The notes below the pieces were generated by a model. It had not been told where the DNA came from and searched no databases. It saw nothing but the letters and a program-made list of their open reading frames with translations. Shown in pieces: positions 25,902 to 36,800 of a stretch of 64,000 bases of DNA. The position numbers and the translations under genes are program-made. This DNA comes from Actinomyces sp. oral taxon 414. GTDB lineage: Bacteria > Actinomycetota > Actinomycetes > Actinomycetales > Actinomycetaceae. The number at the start of each line of letters is the position of its first letter. Within the stretch, counting starts at the first letter, position 1. The DNA is taken from positions 1,612,001-1,676,000 of the forward strand of contig NZ_CP012590.1 in NCBI RefSeq assembly GCF_001278845.1, in the 5' to 3' direction.

Positions 25902-26264
25902 TCAGGCCGGGGGCGGGGCGGGCGCGGCGGCGAGGTCGTCGTCGGCCGGGGAGATTCCGTAGTGGGCGATCAGGGTCCTCTCGTCCTGGGGGCTCAGCTC
26001 CTCCTCGGCGGCGGGCCGGGGCGCGGCCTTCAGGAGTGCCCGGGGGTGGGGCACGCGCAGTTCGCCGGCCTCCAGGGCCGCCCCCGCCAGGGGCACGGTG
26101 ATGAGGATCAGGCGGGGTCGCAGCGTCCTGGCGGCCACGCGCACCCAGGTGGGCCGGCCGCTGATATTGTCCAGGAGGATCTGGACGACCTCGCCGACTC
26201 TGGCGCCGACGGCGTCGACGACGACAGCGTCGAGGAGCTGCTCGAGTCGCTGCTGGGTGGTCAT
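25902..26264 (-). CDS. PRC-barrel domain protein
   Basis: A 120-residue protein with a single PRC-barrel-like domain (VVVDAVGARVGEVVQILLDN, ISGRPTWVRVAARTLRPRLI, LITVPLAGAALEAGELRVPH), the fold seen in photosynthetic reaction-centre H subunits and RimM. The acidic tail (SPQDERTLIAHYGISPADDD) includes the L-x-x-HYG motif common at the end of actinobacterial members. They are thought to bind other proteins or RNA; the role here is unknown. The ATG has AAGGGGGA upstream. Confidence 0.8.
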   Translation of the reverse strand: MTTQQRLEQLLDAVVVDAVGARVGEVVQILLDNISGRPTWVRVAARTLRPRLILITVPLAGAALEAGELRVPHPRALLKAAPRPAAEEELSPQDERTLIAHYGISPADDDLAAAPAPPPA

Positions 26265-26357
26265 GAGTGTCCCCCTTTGCGGGCCGGGGCGCCGCGCGGC
26301 GCGTCCCGGGCATCCTATCGGCCGGGCCCGCCGCGGCGGCGGGACTCGCGGGGCGGG

Positions 26358-27377
26358 TCAGGCGAGCAGGGGGGCGCACACGGCGTCGGCGGCGGGGGTC
26401 GTGGGGCCGAGCAGCTGGTGGGCGCCCAGGAAGTCGAGCATCTGGGCCACCCGGTCGGTCGAGACGGAGCCGACGACGGTGTCGGGGGCGGGGCGCACGA
26501 GCCGGCCGGTGGCCACGGCGACCTCGCGGGCCCGGGCGGCCTCCCCCGGGTCGACCAGGTCGGTGACGTAGGTGCGGGTGGCGTCCACGGCGGCGTCGGG
26601 CTCGTCGACGAAGCGCGTCATGCCCCGCGCGCTGGCGCTCACGGCGGCGGCGAGGTCGTCGCGGCGGGCGTCCAGGAGTCGGGCGGTGGTCACCAGGGAG
26701 GCGCCGATGAGGGGGACCTGGGCGGCGACGTCGAGGGTGCGCACCGCCACGCCGTTGTGGGCGATCTGGACGGCGTCGTTGTTGGAGAAACCGACGACGG
26801 CGTCGACCTTGCCGCCCACGAGGGCGGCCTGCTGGGTGAAGCCGATCTCCTGGATGGTGACGTCGGACTCGGTCAGGCCGGCCGTCTCCAGGGCGAGCTG
26901 GAGGGCGTACCAGGTCTCGCCGGTGCGGCCGGGCACGCCGATGGTGCGTCCGGCGAGCCGGTCGAGGCCGGTGATGGGCGAGTCCTGGGGCACGATGAGG
27001 CAGCCGGGGTAGGTCTGGTAGTAGCCGCCGACGATGACCAGGTCCGAGCCGTTGGAGGCGGCGACGGCGGCCTCGTCGCCGCCGGCCACGACCAGGTGCT
27101 CCGTGCCGGCCAGGAGGGCCTCGAATTGGCCCTCCTGGGCGCCGTGGTGGCGCAGCTGGGTGCCGTCGGCGTAGACGGACATGTAGAAGGGGGCGAATTG
27201 GATGTTGGGGGTGTAGGTCATGCCGATGGTGAGGGGGGCGCCGGATGCCGTGGACAGGGACCTGGAGGCGGTTCCGCCCGAGCAGGCGCCCAGCAGGGCG
27301 GCGGCAGCGGTCGCGGCGGCGGCGGTCAGGGCGCGGCGGCGGGGCAGGCGCGGGGTCGCGGGGGTAGTGGGGTTCAT
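26358..27377 (-). CDS. ribY: Flavin-uptake ABC substrate-binding lipoprotein (RibY-like, NMT1/THI5 fold)
   Basis: A 339-residue lipoprotein: a basic start, hydrophobic segment and lipobox LLGAC with the acylated Cys at about residue 32. The mature part is an NMT1/THI5-like binding domain (IGMTYTPNIQFAPFYMSVYA, FEALLAGTEHLVVAGGDEAA, GRTIGVPGRTGETWYALQLA). By sequence alone it would be called a thiamine-precursor binder, but the operon is headed by an FMN riboswitch, so riboflavin or a flavin precursor is the better substrate, as for RibY of the RibXY systems. It is 32 bp after the permease gene. No ATPase gene is present nearby. Confidence 0.78.
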   Translation of the reverse strand: MNPTTPATPRLPRRRALTAAAATAAAALLGACSGGTASRSLSTASGAPLTIGMTYTPNIQFAPFYMSVYADGTQLRHHGAQEGQFEALLAGTEHLVVAGGDEAAVAASNGSDLVIVGGYYQTYPGCLIVPQDSPITGLDRLAGRTIGVPGRTGETWYALQLALETAGLTESDVTIQEIGFTQQAALVGGKVDAVVGFSNNDAVQIAHNGVAVRTLDVAAQVPLIGASLVTTARLLDARRDDLAAAVSASARGMTRFVDEPDAAVDATRTYVTDLVDPGEAARAREVAVATGRLVRPAPDTVVGSVSTDRVAQMLDFLGAHQLLGPTTPAADAVCAPLLA

Positions 27378-27409
27378 GGCGGTTTCCTTCCGGGTGCGGG
27401 GGTCGGGGG

Positions 27410-28207
27410 TCAGGTGGCGCGGCGCCCGCGCATGGCGTCGACGACGCGGCTGCGCCGCTCCAGCTCGTGCAGGCACCAGTGGATGGTGGTGGCCATGGCG
27501 CACAGCAGGACAATGGTGGAGAACAGGCCGGAGGTGTCGATGGTGTCGCGCTGGTGGGAGAGCACCATGCCCAGGCCGGTCCCGCCCATGGTCATCTCGC
27601 CGACGACGGCGCCGGTGACCGACAGGGTGAAGCCGGTGCGCAGTCCGGCCAGGATCGCCGGCAGGGCCATGGGCAGCTCCATGTGCACGATCATGGAGGC
27701 CCCGTGGGCGCCGTCGAGCCTGGCGGCGTCCAGGACGTCGGCGTCCAGGCCGCGCAGGCCCAGCAGGACGGTGACGGTGATGGGGAAGAAGACCATGAAG
27801 GCGCACAGGACCACCACCGGGGCGGTGCCGTAGCCGATCCACAGGACCAGCAGGGGGGCGACGGCGATGGCGGGCACCGCCTGGGAGGCGGCGACGTAGG
27901 GCAGGACGGTGCGGGAGAACAGGCGCCAGCGGAACAGGGCCCAGGCCAGGGGCAGGGCGAGGGCCGCGGCCGTCAGGCAGCCCAGCAGGGCCTCGCGCAG
28001 CGTGACCCAGGCGTAGGCGCCCAGTCCCGCGCGGGTCAGGCCCAGCCACAGGCGCCAGACCACGTCCTCGGGCCCGGGCAGGAACACGGCGGGGATCCGG
28101 CCCGAGCGGGCCGCGGCCCACCAGGCGGCCAGGAGGGCCAGGCCGAGTACGGCGGCCGGCGCGCCGGAGCGCCGCCGCGCGCGCCTGGCGCCCATCGGGC
28201 TGGTCAC
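27410..28207 (-). CDS. ribX: Flavin-uptake ABC permease (RibX-like)
   Basis: A 265-residue SsuC/ThiX-type permease with about six spans. PLLVLWIGYGTAPVVVLCAF and the EAA loop (DADVLDAARLDGAHGASMIV) are clear, and LSVTGAVVGEMTMGGTGLGM is the typical penultimate segment. The GTG at 28205-28207 has GGGGGAG 7 nt upstream. The FMN riboswitch 140 bp upstream makes riboflavin the likely cargo, together with the binding lipoprotein downstream. The ATP-hydrolysing subunit must come from elsewhere in the genome. Confidence 0.78.
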   Translation of the reverse strand: MTSPMGARRARRRSGAPAAVLGLALLAAWWAAARSGRIPAVFLPGPEDVVWRLWLGLTRAGLGAYAWVTLREALLGCLTAAALALPLAWALFRWRLFSRTVLPYVAASQAVPAIAVAPLLVLWIGYGTAPVVVLCAFMVFFPITVTVLLGLRGLDADVLDAARLDGAHGASMIVHMELPMALPAILAGLRTGFTLSVTGAVVGEMTMGGTGLGMVLSHQRDTIDTSGLFSTIVLLCAMATTIHWCLHELERRSRVVDAMRGRRAT

Positions 28208-28239
28208 GTCATCACTCCCCCGGGCTGTCCCCCGGGGCG

Positions 28240-28265
28240 CTCGCCCCGGGCGCGTCCGGGGCGAG
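28240..28265 (-). promoter_or_regulatory. Hairpin in the ribX leader (expression platform?)
   Basis: CTCGCCCCGG (28240-28249) and CCGGGGCGAG (28256-28265) form a 10-bp stem just upstream of the G-rich ribosome site of ribX. C-runs nearby could pair with that site, so control at translation is possible. Confidence 0.45.
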
Positions 28266-28343
28266 GGGCGGGCACGGACCCACGGGCGCGCGGGCCGCAG
28301 GCGACGCCCGACCCGCGCCGGGCGCGCCGCAATGGGGCGCGCC

Positions 28344-28482
28344 CCGTGCCTCCTCCCATCCGGACTCTGACCGTCGGCGCCGGAATTCCACCGGCTCGGC
28401 CGCTCGCGCCCCCCGGTGGGGGGCGCTCACGGGTCGCGGGCTGTCACCGCCGGTTCGGAATTGCACCGACCCCGGAGCACGT
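28344..28482 (-). promoter_or_regulatory. FMN riboswitch (RFN element)
   Basis: On the minus strand the conserved RFN blocks appear in order: GGGGTCGGTGCAATTCCGAA, CCGGCGGTGACAGCCCGCGA, GAGCCGGTGGAATTCCGGCG and CGACGGTCAGAGTCCGGATG. The P1 stem can form between GTGCTCC at 28474-28480 and GGAGGCAC near 28344-28351. FMN binding normally switches off the genes behind it, here the ribX-ribY transporter. Confidence 0.92.
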
Positions 28483-28543
28483 TGCTGGGGCCGACCCTAG
28501 AGCACGGCGGCGGGGCGGGACAAGTCCCCGGAAGTCCGGCGCG

Positions 28544-30040
28544 TCATGCCCGGTGCGGGCGGCGGGCGGCGTCGACCGCCGCGGCGAACTCGGGGCCGAC
28601 CCGCGGGTCGGGGCGGCCGGCTCGCGACACGGCCCAGGCGACGGCGAGGTTGCCCAGGAAGCCGGGAACGATCTCGTACAGGTCGAACAGGCCCGCGGGG
28701 CCGCCGTCGAGATTGCCCCACACCATGACCAGGGCGGCGCCCACGACCATGCCGGCGAAGGCCCCCGCGGCGGTCAGCCGCCTCCAGTACAGGCACAGCA
28801 GGACCGTGGGCCCGAAGCCCGCCCCGAAGCCCGCCCAGGCGAAGGCGACCAGGTCCAGGATGGTCCCGCTCCGGTCCCAGGCCAGGATGGCGGCGATCAC
28901 GGCGATGGCGAACACGGACATGCGCGAGTACAGGACCAGGCGGCCCCCGGTGACCGGCCGGTGGGCGATCGCCCCGTAGAGGTCCTCGATGAGGGCCGAG
29001 GAGGTCACCAGCAGCTGGGAGGAGATGGTGGACATAATGGCGGCCAGGATGGCGGCGAGCATGAAGCCGGCGACCAGGGGGTGGAAGAGCAGCTGGCCCA
29101 GGGCAATGAAAACGGTCTCGGGGTCGGCCAGGGCGGCCGGGTCGCGCCGGTAGACGGCCGCACCCACGATCGCGGTCAGGCCCGCCCCGATCACGGCCAG
29201 GAGCATCCAGCCGATGCCTATGCGCCTGCCCGCCCCGGCTTCGCCGGGGGTGCGGATCGCCATGAAGCGCACAATGATGTGCGGCTGGCCGAAGTAGCCC
29301 AGACCCCAGGCGAGGGCGGAGACGACAGCCAGGGCCGACGTCGTCGGCCCCCACAGGGCCCAGTAGCCGGGGTCGAGGGCGGATACGGAGTCGATCAGGG
29401 CGCCGGGGCCGCCGACGTGGGCGATGCCGGCGGCGGGCACCGCGATCAGGGCCGCCAGCATCATCAGGCCCTGGACGAAGTCGGTGTAGGACACGGCGAG
29501 GAACCCGCCGATGAGGGTGTAGACCACCGTGATCGCGGCGACCAGCACCATGCCCAGGCGGTAGTCCATGCCGAAGGAGCCCTCGAAGAACGCGCCGCCG
29601 GCGACCATGCCGGAGGAGATGTAGAAGGTGAAGTAGACCAGGATGATCGCCCCGGAGGACCAGCGCAGCAGGTGGCGGGCGTCGTGGAGGCGGTTGCCCA
29701 GGAAGCTGGGGACGGTGATGGCGTTGCCGGCGACCTCCGTGTAGGTGCGCAGCCGCGGGGCCACGAACCGCCAGTTGAGCCAGGCGCCGATCGTCAGGCC
29801 GATCGCTATCCAGGCGCTGACCAGGCCCTGGGAGTACAGGGCGCCGGGCAGGCCCATGAGCAGCCAGCCGGACATGTCCGAGGCCCCGGCGGACAGGGCG
29901 GCCACCCAGGGGTTGAGGCCGCGGTCGGCGAGCATGTAGTCGTCGAGGTCGTTGTTGCGCCCGTAGGCCCAGCCGCCGATGGCCAGCATGCCCACGAAGT
30001 ACACGATCATGGCGATCGCCTGATAGGTGGTCTCATCCAT
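28544..30040 (-). CDS. putP: Sodium/proline symporter
   Basis: A 498-residue sodium-solute symporter with about 13 spans. YQAIAMIVYFVGMLAIGGWA, RGLNPWVAALSAGASDMSGW (the Na+ and proline site with A-S-D-M-S-G-W), FLAVSYTDFVQGLMM and GYFGQPHIIVRFMAIRT are hallmark PutP segments, and AAIMSTISSQLLVTSSALIE is the conserved S-T-x-S-S-Q-L-L helix. It imports proline with sodium. The riboswitch of ribX begins just after its stop, so the two units are separate. Confidence 0.95.
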   Translation of the reverse strand: MDETTYQAIAMIVYFVGMLAIGGWAYGRNNDLDDYMLADRGLNPWVAALSAGASDMSGWLLMGLPGALYSQGLVSAWIAIGLTIGAWLNWRFVAPRLRTYTEVAGNAITVPSFLGNRLHDARHLLRWSSGAIILVYFTFYISSGMVAGGAFFEGSFGMDYRLGMVLVAAITVVYTLIGGFLAVSYTDFVQGLMMLAALIAVPAAGIAHVGGPGALIDSVSALDPGYWALWGPTTSALAVVSALAWGLGYFGQPHIIVRFMAIRTPGEAGAGRRIGIGWMLLAVIGAGLTAIVGAAVYRRDPAALADPETVFIALGQLLFHPLVAGFMLAAILAAIMSTISSQLLVTSSALIEDLYGAIAHRPVTGGRLVLYSRMSVFAIAVIAAILAWDRSGTILDLVAFAWAGFGAGFGPTVLLCLYWRRLTAAGAFAGMVVGAALVMVWGNLDGGPAGLFDLYEIVPGFLGNLAVAWAVSRAGRPDPRVGPEFAAAVDAARRPHRA

Positions 30041-30185
30041 GGGGGCGTCCTGTCCGTGAGGGATCGGGGGTCGCGGCCACCGTACAGGCCATCAGCCCCG
30101 CATGCATGTATGTGCGCGGGGTCGAATAATATCGGGGCGCCGGACCCGCTTCCCGCGAATACGGTCGGGATGGCAGGCTGCCCCC

Positions 30186-30320
30186 ATGAACACGACAATC
30201 GATCCGGGCGCTCGCACCGCCCGGTTGGAGCGGGATGCGCACGGGAGGCTCGTGGCCGTGTCGGACACGGTCGTCACCGACGACGTGCTGTTCGCGCTCA
30301 TCGACGCTGGGCGCAGGTGA
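30186..30320 (+). CDS. Possible small protein or truncated gene start
   Basis: A 44-codon frame reading MNTTIDPGARTARLERDAHG, then RLVAVSDTVVTDDVLFALID. The composition is protein-like, and the frame lies on the opposite strand to its neighbours, between putP and acpS. There is no strong ribosome site. It may be a real small protein (the start recalls ribbon-helix-helix antitoxins) or the first part of a lost gene. Confidence 0.3.
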   Translation: MNTTIDPGARTARLERDAHGRLVAVSDTVVTDDVLFALIDAGRR

Positions 30321-30341
30321 CGGCTCCGCCCCCGGCGCGCG

Positions 30342-30845
30342 CTACCCGGCCAGGGCCAGGACGATCGCGCCCGCCCAGTGCCCGTCGTGGCTCAGGGACA
30401 CCGGCCAGCGGGAGGCGACCCCCGCCCCGGCCCCCAGGGAGCGCTCGACGGCGTCGAGCACCCGGCCGCCCAGGCGCAGGCCGGGCCGGCCCCAGCGGTC
30501 GGCGAGGACCTCGATTTCCCGCCAGTCCACCGCCTCGGGTGCCAGGACCGGGGCGACGGCCCTCCCGGCCACGGCGTTGGCCGCGGCGGACCAGGCCTTG
30601 ACGAAGGCCTCCTTGGCGGCCCAGCGCGCCGCCAGGTGCTCGGCCGGGAGGGAGCCGCACTGGCGGGCGCGCCGGTCGGCCTCGCGCCGCTCCCGGGCGG
30701 TGAAGGCCCCCTCGGCGAAGACCGTGCCGGCCACGGCGAGCTGGTCCGCCAGGGCGGGGACGTGGACCAGGTCCAGGCCGGCGCCCAGCACCCGGCCCCC
30801 GGCGTCGGGCACCGGCGGCAGGTGCGGGGCGGGCGACCCGGTCAC
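30342..30845 (-). CDS. acpS: Holo-[acyl-carrier-protein] synthase
   Basis: A 167-residue 4'-phosphopantetheinyl transferase that arms the carrier domain of FAS using CoA. GAGLDLVHVPALADQL holds the metal-binding Asp, LAARWAAKEAFVKAWS is the W-A-x-K-E-A-x-x-K motif and RWPVSLSHDGHWAGAIVLAL the usual S-x-SH end. The GTG at 30843-30845 lies 14 bp after the fas stop, so it is co-transcribed. The N terminus has about 20 extra residues compared with short AcpS proteins. Confidence 0.93.
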   Translation of the reverse strand: MTGSPAPHLPPVPDAGGRVLGAGLDLVHVPALADQLAVAGTVFAEGAFTARERREADRRARQCGSLPAEHLAARWAAKEAFVKAWSAAANAVAGRAVAPVLAPEAVDWREIEVLADRWGRPGLRLGGRVLDAVERSLGAGAGVASRWPVSLSHDGHWAGAIVLALAG

Positions 30846-30859
30846 GGCCGGTCCCCGTC

Positions 30860-33800
30860 TCAGGCCCCGCCGGGCTCGCCGGCGTGGTAGACGCCGTCGG
30901 CCCCGAGCCGGGCGTCCGGGTCCAGGAGCATGGCGGCCTCGACCTCGTGGGGGTCGCGCCGCTTGCCCGCCTCGCCCAGGCGCCGGCCCTCGACCGGCTC
31001 GAACAGCGGGGCGCGCCCGATCATGCCGGCGCGGCGGCGGCGCGTGCCCTCGGCCAGGCGGCGGTTGGCCCGCTCCAGCCACTCGTCCACCGCCTCCTGG
31101 CCGCCCGCGCGGCGCAGGGCCGACTCGAAGGCGCCGGGGTGGACGACGGCGATGAGCCCGGAGACGTGCCCGAAGCCCAGGGAGGTGAGCAGGCCGGCGC
31201 GCACCGGCCCGCCGTCGCGGCCCGCCAGGCGGATGGGGGTGCGCGGCCACACCCAGAAGGCGTCCTCGGCCAGCGGGGCGTCGACCACGTCGAGACTGGC
31301 GTTGCCCGGCGCCACCCCGGTGGCCAGGATCTCGGTCAGGCCCGCCACCTGGAACAGGGCCGCCCCGCCCTTGGCGTGACCGGTGACCGACTTCTGCGAC
31401 ACGGCCACCAGCGGGTTGCCCTCGGTGCGCCCCAGGGCCCGGGCCAGGCGGGTGTGCAGCTCGGACTCGTTGGGGTCGTTGGCGCCCGTGGAGGTGTCGT
31501 GCTTGGAGACCACCGCGATATCGTCGGCCTGCACGCCCAGGACCGCCAGGGCCCGGGCCAGGCGCGAGGAGCGCCCGCCGCGCCCCGCCCCCAGGGCCCC
31601 CAGGCCCGGGGCCGGGATGGAGGTGTGGGCGCCGTCGGCGTAGGAGGACACGAAGCCCAGCACCCCGGCCACCGGCAGACCCAGGCGGGCCGCCACGCAG
31701 GCGCGCGCCAGGATGACGGTGCCCCCGCCTTCGGCCTCCACGAAGCCGCCGCGGCGCCGGTCGTTGGCCCGCGAGAAGTGGCGGGCGGAGATGCCCTGGG
31801 CGTACATGGCCCCCGCCTCGGCGGTGGCGTTCATATTGCCGAAGCCGACGACGGACTCCACGGAGATGTCGTCGATGGCGCCGGCCACGACCACGTCGGC
31901 CTTGCCCAGGGCGATCTTGTCCCAGCCCTCCTCGATGGACACCGCGGCGGTGGCGCAGGCGCTGACCGGCTGGACCATGGCCCCGTAGCCGCCGATGTAG
32001 GACTGCATGACGTGGGCGGCCACCACGTTGGGCAGGGACTCCTGGAGAATGTCGCCGGCGCGCTCCTCGCCCAGGAAGCGGCCCACGAACATCTTGCGCA
32101 TGGACTCCATGCCGCCGAAGCCGGTGCCCTGGGTGCAGGCCACGTCGCCGGGGTGGACGGCGCGCAGCAGCTCGGCCGGGGAGAAGCCGGCCGACAGGAA
32201 GGCGTCGACGGCGGTGACCAGGTTCCAGGCGGCGAGGGTGTCCATGCCCTCGGCCATGGCCGCCGGGATGCCCCAGCGCAGCGGGTCGAAGTCGACCGGC
32301 AGCTGGCCGCCGACGGTGCGCGACAGGGCGGCGCGGCGCGGCACGCGGGCCAGCGACCCGGCCAGGCGCGTGACCGTCCACTCCCCCGACTCGGCGTCGG
32401 GGGCGATGCGCGTGTGCTCGGGGTCGGAGTCGCGGATCATCAGGGCGGCGGCCTCGTCGGGGACCGTCAGGACGATGTCGCGGTCCAGGTAGACGGACAC
32501 CTCCTCGTCGGCGACCGTGGCGATCAGGCCGTCGTCGACGAACTCGCGGATGCCGCAGCGGGCCACGACCTGGTCGCGGTAGCGCCCGTAGATCTCGGAC
32601 TCGTCGACGAACTCGCCCTCGGTGTCGTACCAGCCGGCCCTCGGGGAGTCCTGCCAGGTCAGCAGGCCCATGCCCCAGGCCAGCTCCAGGACGCCGGCGG
32701 CGGTCAGTTCGACGTCGTCGCCCCCGCTCATGCCCAGCTCGGCCTCGCGGCGGGTGCGGCCCGACCCCCAGGTGGAGACCTCGCCGGTGGAGACGATGAC
32801 GACCATGTCCTCCAGGTCGGCCTCCACCTCGCCCCAGTGGGGGGCGGTGGGCTGGGAGGGCGTGCGCGGGGTGGGCAGGGCGGCGATGGCGGCCGGCGGC
32901 GCCGGCTCCTCGTCCGCGCCGGCGGGGCGGGCGGCGCCCCGGCGCAGGGCCGCCAGGTCGACGTCGTCGCCCAGCCCACCGGTCAGGTCGACCAGGACGG
33001 GGGCGCCGGCCGCCTCCGCGCGCACGGGCGCCGCGCACAGGTCCACCAGCTCCCCGGCGATCTCATCGGTGGACCAGGTGCGCACCCCGGCGGCCTCGAC
33101 GGCCTCCACCAGCGGGTCGTTGCCGCCCATGAGGCCGGTGCCGCGCACCCACCCGATACGCGGGTGGGCCAGGGTGACCCGGCGGGCCCAGGCGGGCTCG
33201 GAGGACCAGCGGTTGACCACGGCGTCCAGGGCCGACTTGACCTCCCCGTAGGCGCCGTCGCCGCCGAAGGCGCCGCGGTTGGGCGAGCCGGGCAGGACCA
33301 CGTGCAGACGGTGGTCGACGTGGGTGTCGGTGCCGATGGCGCTCAGGGCCGCAATGGTGCGCTCCACGCTCCACAGCAGCAGGCGGGCCTGCCGCTCGGC
33401 CCCCGGCCCGGCGTCCGCCAGGGTGCCGGTCACCCGCGGGGCGGCGAAGGGGAAGAGCACGGTGGGCACCAGGGCCTCCTTGACGAGCCTGGTGGCCCCC
33501 CCGGAGGTGACAGTGCGGTCCGCGCCGATCCACTGGGCCAGGGCGTCGACGTCGCGGTAGGAGGCCAGGTTGGCCGGCACGATCCACAGGCGGGCGCCGG
33601 CGGAGGCGTGCTCGCGGTAGACGCGCTTGGCGAAGTCGAGGCGCTCGTGGGTCAGGCGCGAGCTGGTGGCCACCACGGTGGCCCCGCCCGCCAGCAGCCG
33701 CCCGGCGACGGCCGCGGCGATGGAGTGCGGGGCGAAGCCGGTGACCACGGCCACGTCGTCGGCCCACAGCGTCTGGGCCGACCCGGCGGCCGGGGCGGAG

Positions 33801-36800
33801 GCGGCGGCGGAGGCGATGGCCCGGGCCAACTCGGCCCGCTCCCCGGCGTCGGCCAGCGGCGAGGAGGCCAGGGCCCCGGCCCACCAGGCGGCCTGGTCGG
33901 CCACGGCCCGCCCCAGGCCCGTGAAGCGCTCGGGGGCCAGCCGGGCGCGGGCGGCGTCCAGGTCGGTCTGGCCGTTGCCCAGGCGGGCCAGGTCCTCGCG
34001 GGCGGTGGCCCAGCGGTCGTCAATGAGCACGGCCCGGTCCGCGTCGAAGACGGGGGTGGCGAACTTCAACCACCCCGCCCCCAGTTCGGCGTCGACGGCC
34101 TCCACCAGGGCGCGGGTCGCCGCGGCCTCGTCGGCCGCCGCGGCGTCGAAGGACTCCGGCTCGTCCAGGCCCAGGGCCGCCAGCATGTGACGGGCCGTGG
34201 TGGCCAGCACGCCCCGCTCACCGGTGACGGAGGCGGCGAAGGCGTCCAGGGCGGCGGAGTCGACGACGGCGCCCCCGGCCCCCGCCCCGGCGCTGGGCTT
34301 GGACACGGTCACGCCGTGGGCGGCGGCGACCGCCTGAACGGCCCTGTCAATGAGGGCGTCGACCTCGCCCGCCGAGCCCAGGGGCGCGCTGGAGCCCAGG
34401 GAGGCCAGGTCGCCCCCGCGCACGGAGGCGCCCTCGCGGGTGCCCAGGAACAGCTCGGCGGTCACGTGGGAGACCCAGCCCCCGCCCAGGCCCCACACGG
34501 AGCCCACGCGCTCGGCAATGCGCCCGGCGCGCACCCCCGAGGGACCCAGGATGCGGCCCAGGCCCGTGCGGACGGCGTCGGTCAGGACCGGCCCGAAGGC
34601 CTTGTAGCCCGGGGCGCCCTTGGCGACGGTGGCCGCCAGGGAGCTCATGTCGGCGTCGGCGGCCCCGTCGATGCTGGCCAGCTGCAGCTCGGCGCCCATG
34701 TCCATGAGCAGCTGGTTGCGCCGCGAGGACACGCCGTTGGTCAGCGTCTCAGTGGTGTCGGTGGCCCCGATCTGGTCGGGCAGGATGCGGGCGGAGTGGG
34801 CCAGCAGGACCGTCAGGGCGTCGGTGGCCCCGAAGGGCAGGTCCTCCACGGGCCCCGCCGCCCCGCCGGCCGGCTCGGCGGGCGTGGGAGCCGCGGGGGC
34901 CGGCTCCGGGGCCGGAGCGGGGGCCGCCGGGGCGGCGCTCGGCGCGGCCGGTGCAGCGGGGGCGGCGGGGGCGGCGGCCTTCCCGGCCGGGGCCGGGGCG
35001 GGCAGCTCGAAGTCCTCCCCGCCCGGCTCGACGGCCGGGTCGGTGTCCGTGGCCAGGACGCGGGCCTCGTCGCGCCGGGCGTTGTGCACCGTGACGCGCC
35101 GCCCGGCGTGGCGGGGCAGCATGAGGGTGCGGGCGGCCAGGTTCGCCAGCGTCGGGGAGGCGGCCAGGCCCACCTCGACCAGGTGCTCCACGCCCAGCCC
35201 GCCCTCGGCCGGCGAGGAGAACAGCACGTCCTGCGTCTCGATCCAGCGCACCGGGGAGGCGAACTGCCAGGCCAGCAGCTCCACCAGCAGCACGCGGGCC
35301 AGCTCGCGGGGCCGGGCGGCGGCCGCCGGCCAGTCCGCCAGCAGCTCGCGCACCGGCTCGGAGGGCACCACCTGGGCGATGGCCCGCGCGAAGTCGTCGG
35401 TCAGAGCGAAGGGCCGGGCCACCAGGTTGGGCACGTAGCGCCCCACCAGGCGCTCGTAGTCCAGGTCGTGGGGGATCAGAGTCAGCAGGCGCTCGCGGAA
35501 CTCGGGCACGCCCGGGCGCAGCACCTCGGAGTGGAAGGGCACGTCGATGCCGGGCACGTACATGAAGGGGTTCTTGCCGCCGCGCTCGGCGGCCCGGGCG
35601 CGCGCGTCGGCGGCCAGGGCCTCCAGGCCCCTGATGGTGCCGGCCACCGCGTACTGCACGCCCGCCAGGTTGAAGTTGACGATCTGGAGGAACTCGCCGC
35701 TGGCCTGGGCCACGGAGGCGACGTACTCCTCGACCCGGTCGGCCCCGATGCCCGCCTGGTTGGGGCGCAGCGCCCCCATGCGGTAGTTCGAGGCGCCGTC
35801 GGCGTCGCGCTCGACCAGGGTGTGCATGGTCGAGCCGCGCTGGAAGACAATGGAGATGGTGGTCTCCACCGGCATGACGCGCCCGTAGGCGCTCAGGGCC
35901 GTGTACTCCCCCAGGGAGTGGCCGGCGAAGGCGGCGTCCTCCACCAGGGCGCCGGCCTCGGACAGGCGGGCGGTGGTGGCCATGGCCACCGTGGCCAGGG
36001 CCACCTGGGTGAACTGGGTGAGGTTGAGCAGGCCGTCGGGGTGGCGGTAGGTCACGCCCCGGGCCGTCATCTCGGTGGGGTTGTCGCGCACCAGGTTGAT
36101 GACGGAGAAGCCCAGCTCGGCGCGGGTGTGGGCGTCGGCCCGCTCCCACACCTCGCGGGCCGCCTTGGACGAGTTCATCTCGTCCAGGCCCATGCCCCGG
36201 GCCTGGATGCCCTGGCCGGGGTAGACGTAGGCGGTGGGCTCGGGGACGGTCACGGCGGTGCCGCGCGAGACGACCTCGTCGCCGATGCGGCAGGTGACCT
36301 CCAGGACGAGGCCGCCCCCGCGCACCAGGCCGGTGCGCTCGACGCTGATCTCCACGACGTCGGACAGCTCCACGGCGCCCAGCATGACGTAGGTCCAGCC
36401 GGCCAGCACATGGCGGGCTCCGGCGGCGTCGGTGGCCGCGGCCGCCTGCTGGGCGGTGGCCGACAGCCACATGCCGTGCACCAGCGGGGCGTCCATGCCG
36501 GCCACGCGGGCGGCGTTGTAGGAGGTGTGGATGGGGTTGAAGTCGCCGGTGACCCGGGCGAAGGCCGTCATGTCCGACGGCGCCGTCACTCGCACCCGGC
36601 GCAGCAGGCGGCGGGCGGCGGGGGCGGTGGCCCGCCCGGTGCCGCCGGCCGCCTGGGGGGCGGAGGGCACGGCGGTGCCCGAGGCCCGCCCGCGGATGGC
36701 GAAGCGCTCGCGCATGAGGGCCACCGGGGAGCCGTCGGCGTCGTCGACCAGCTCCAGGCGCACGTCGACCACGCGCCCCGCACTGGACTCCTCCAGGCCG

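Noticed and set aside
26358..28207. Thiamine-precursor (HMP) transporter
   Set aside because: The binding protein is THI5-like, but the leader has the RFN consensus (FMN) and not the TPP riboswitch, so flavin uptake is preferred.
27467..30601. Plus-strand open frame of about 1000 codons across ribX, the riboswitch and putP
   Set aside because: It runs through a riboswitch and two membrane protein genes read on the other strand; composition is Gly/Asp/Gln/His-rich without domains.
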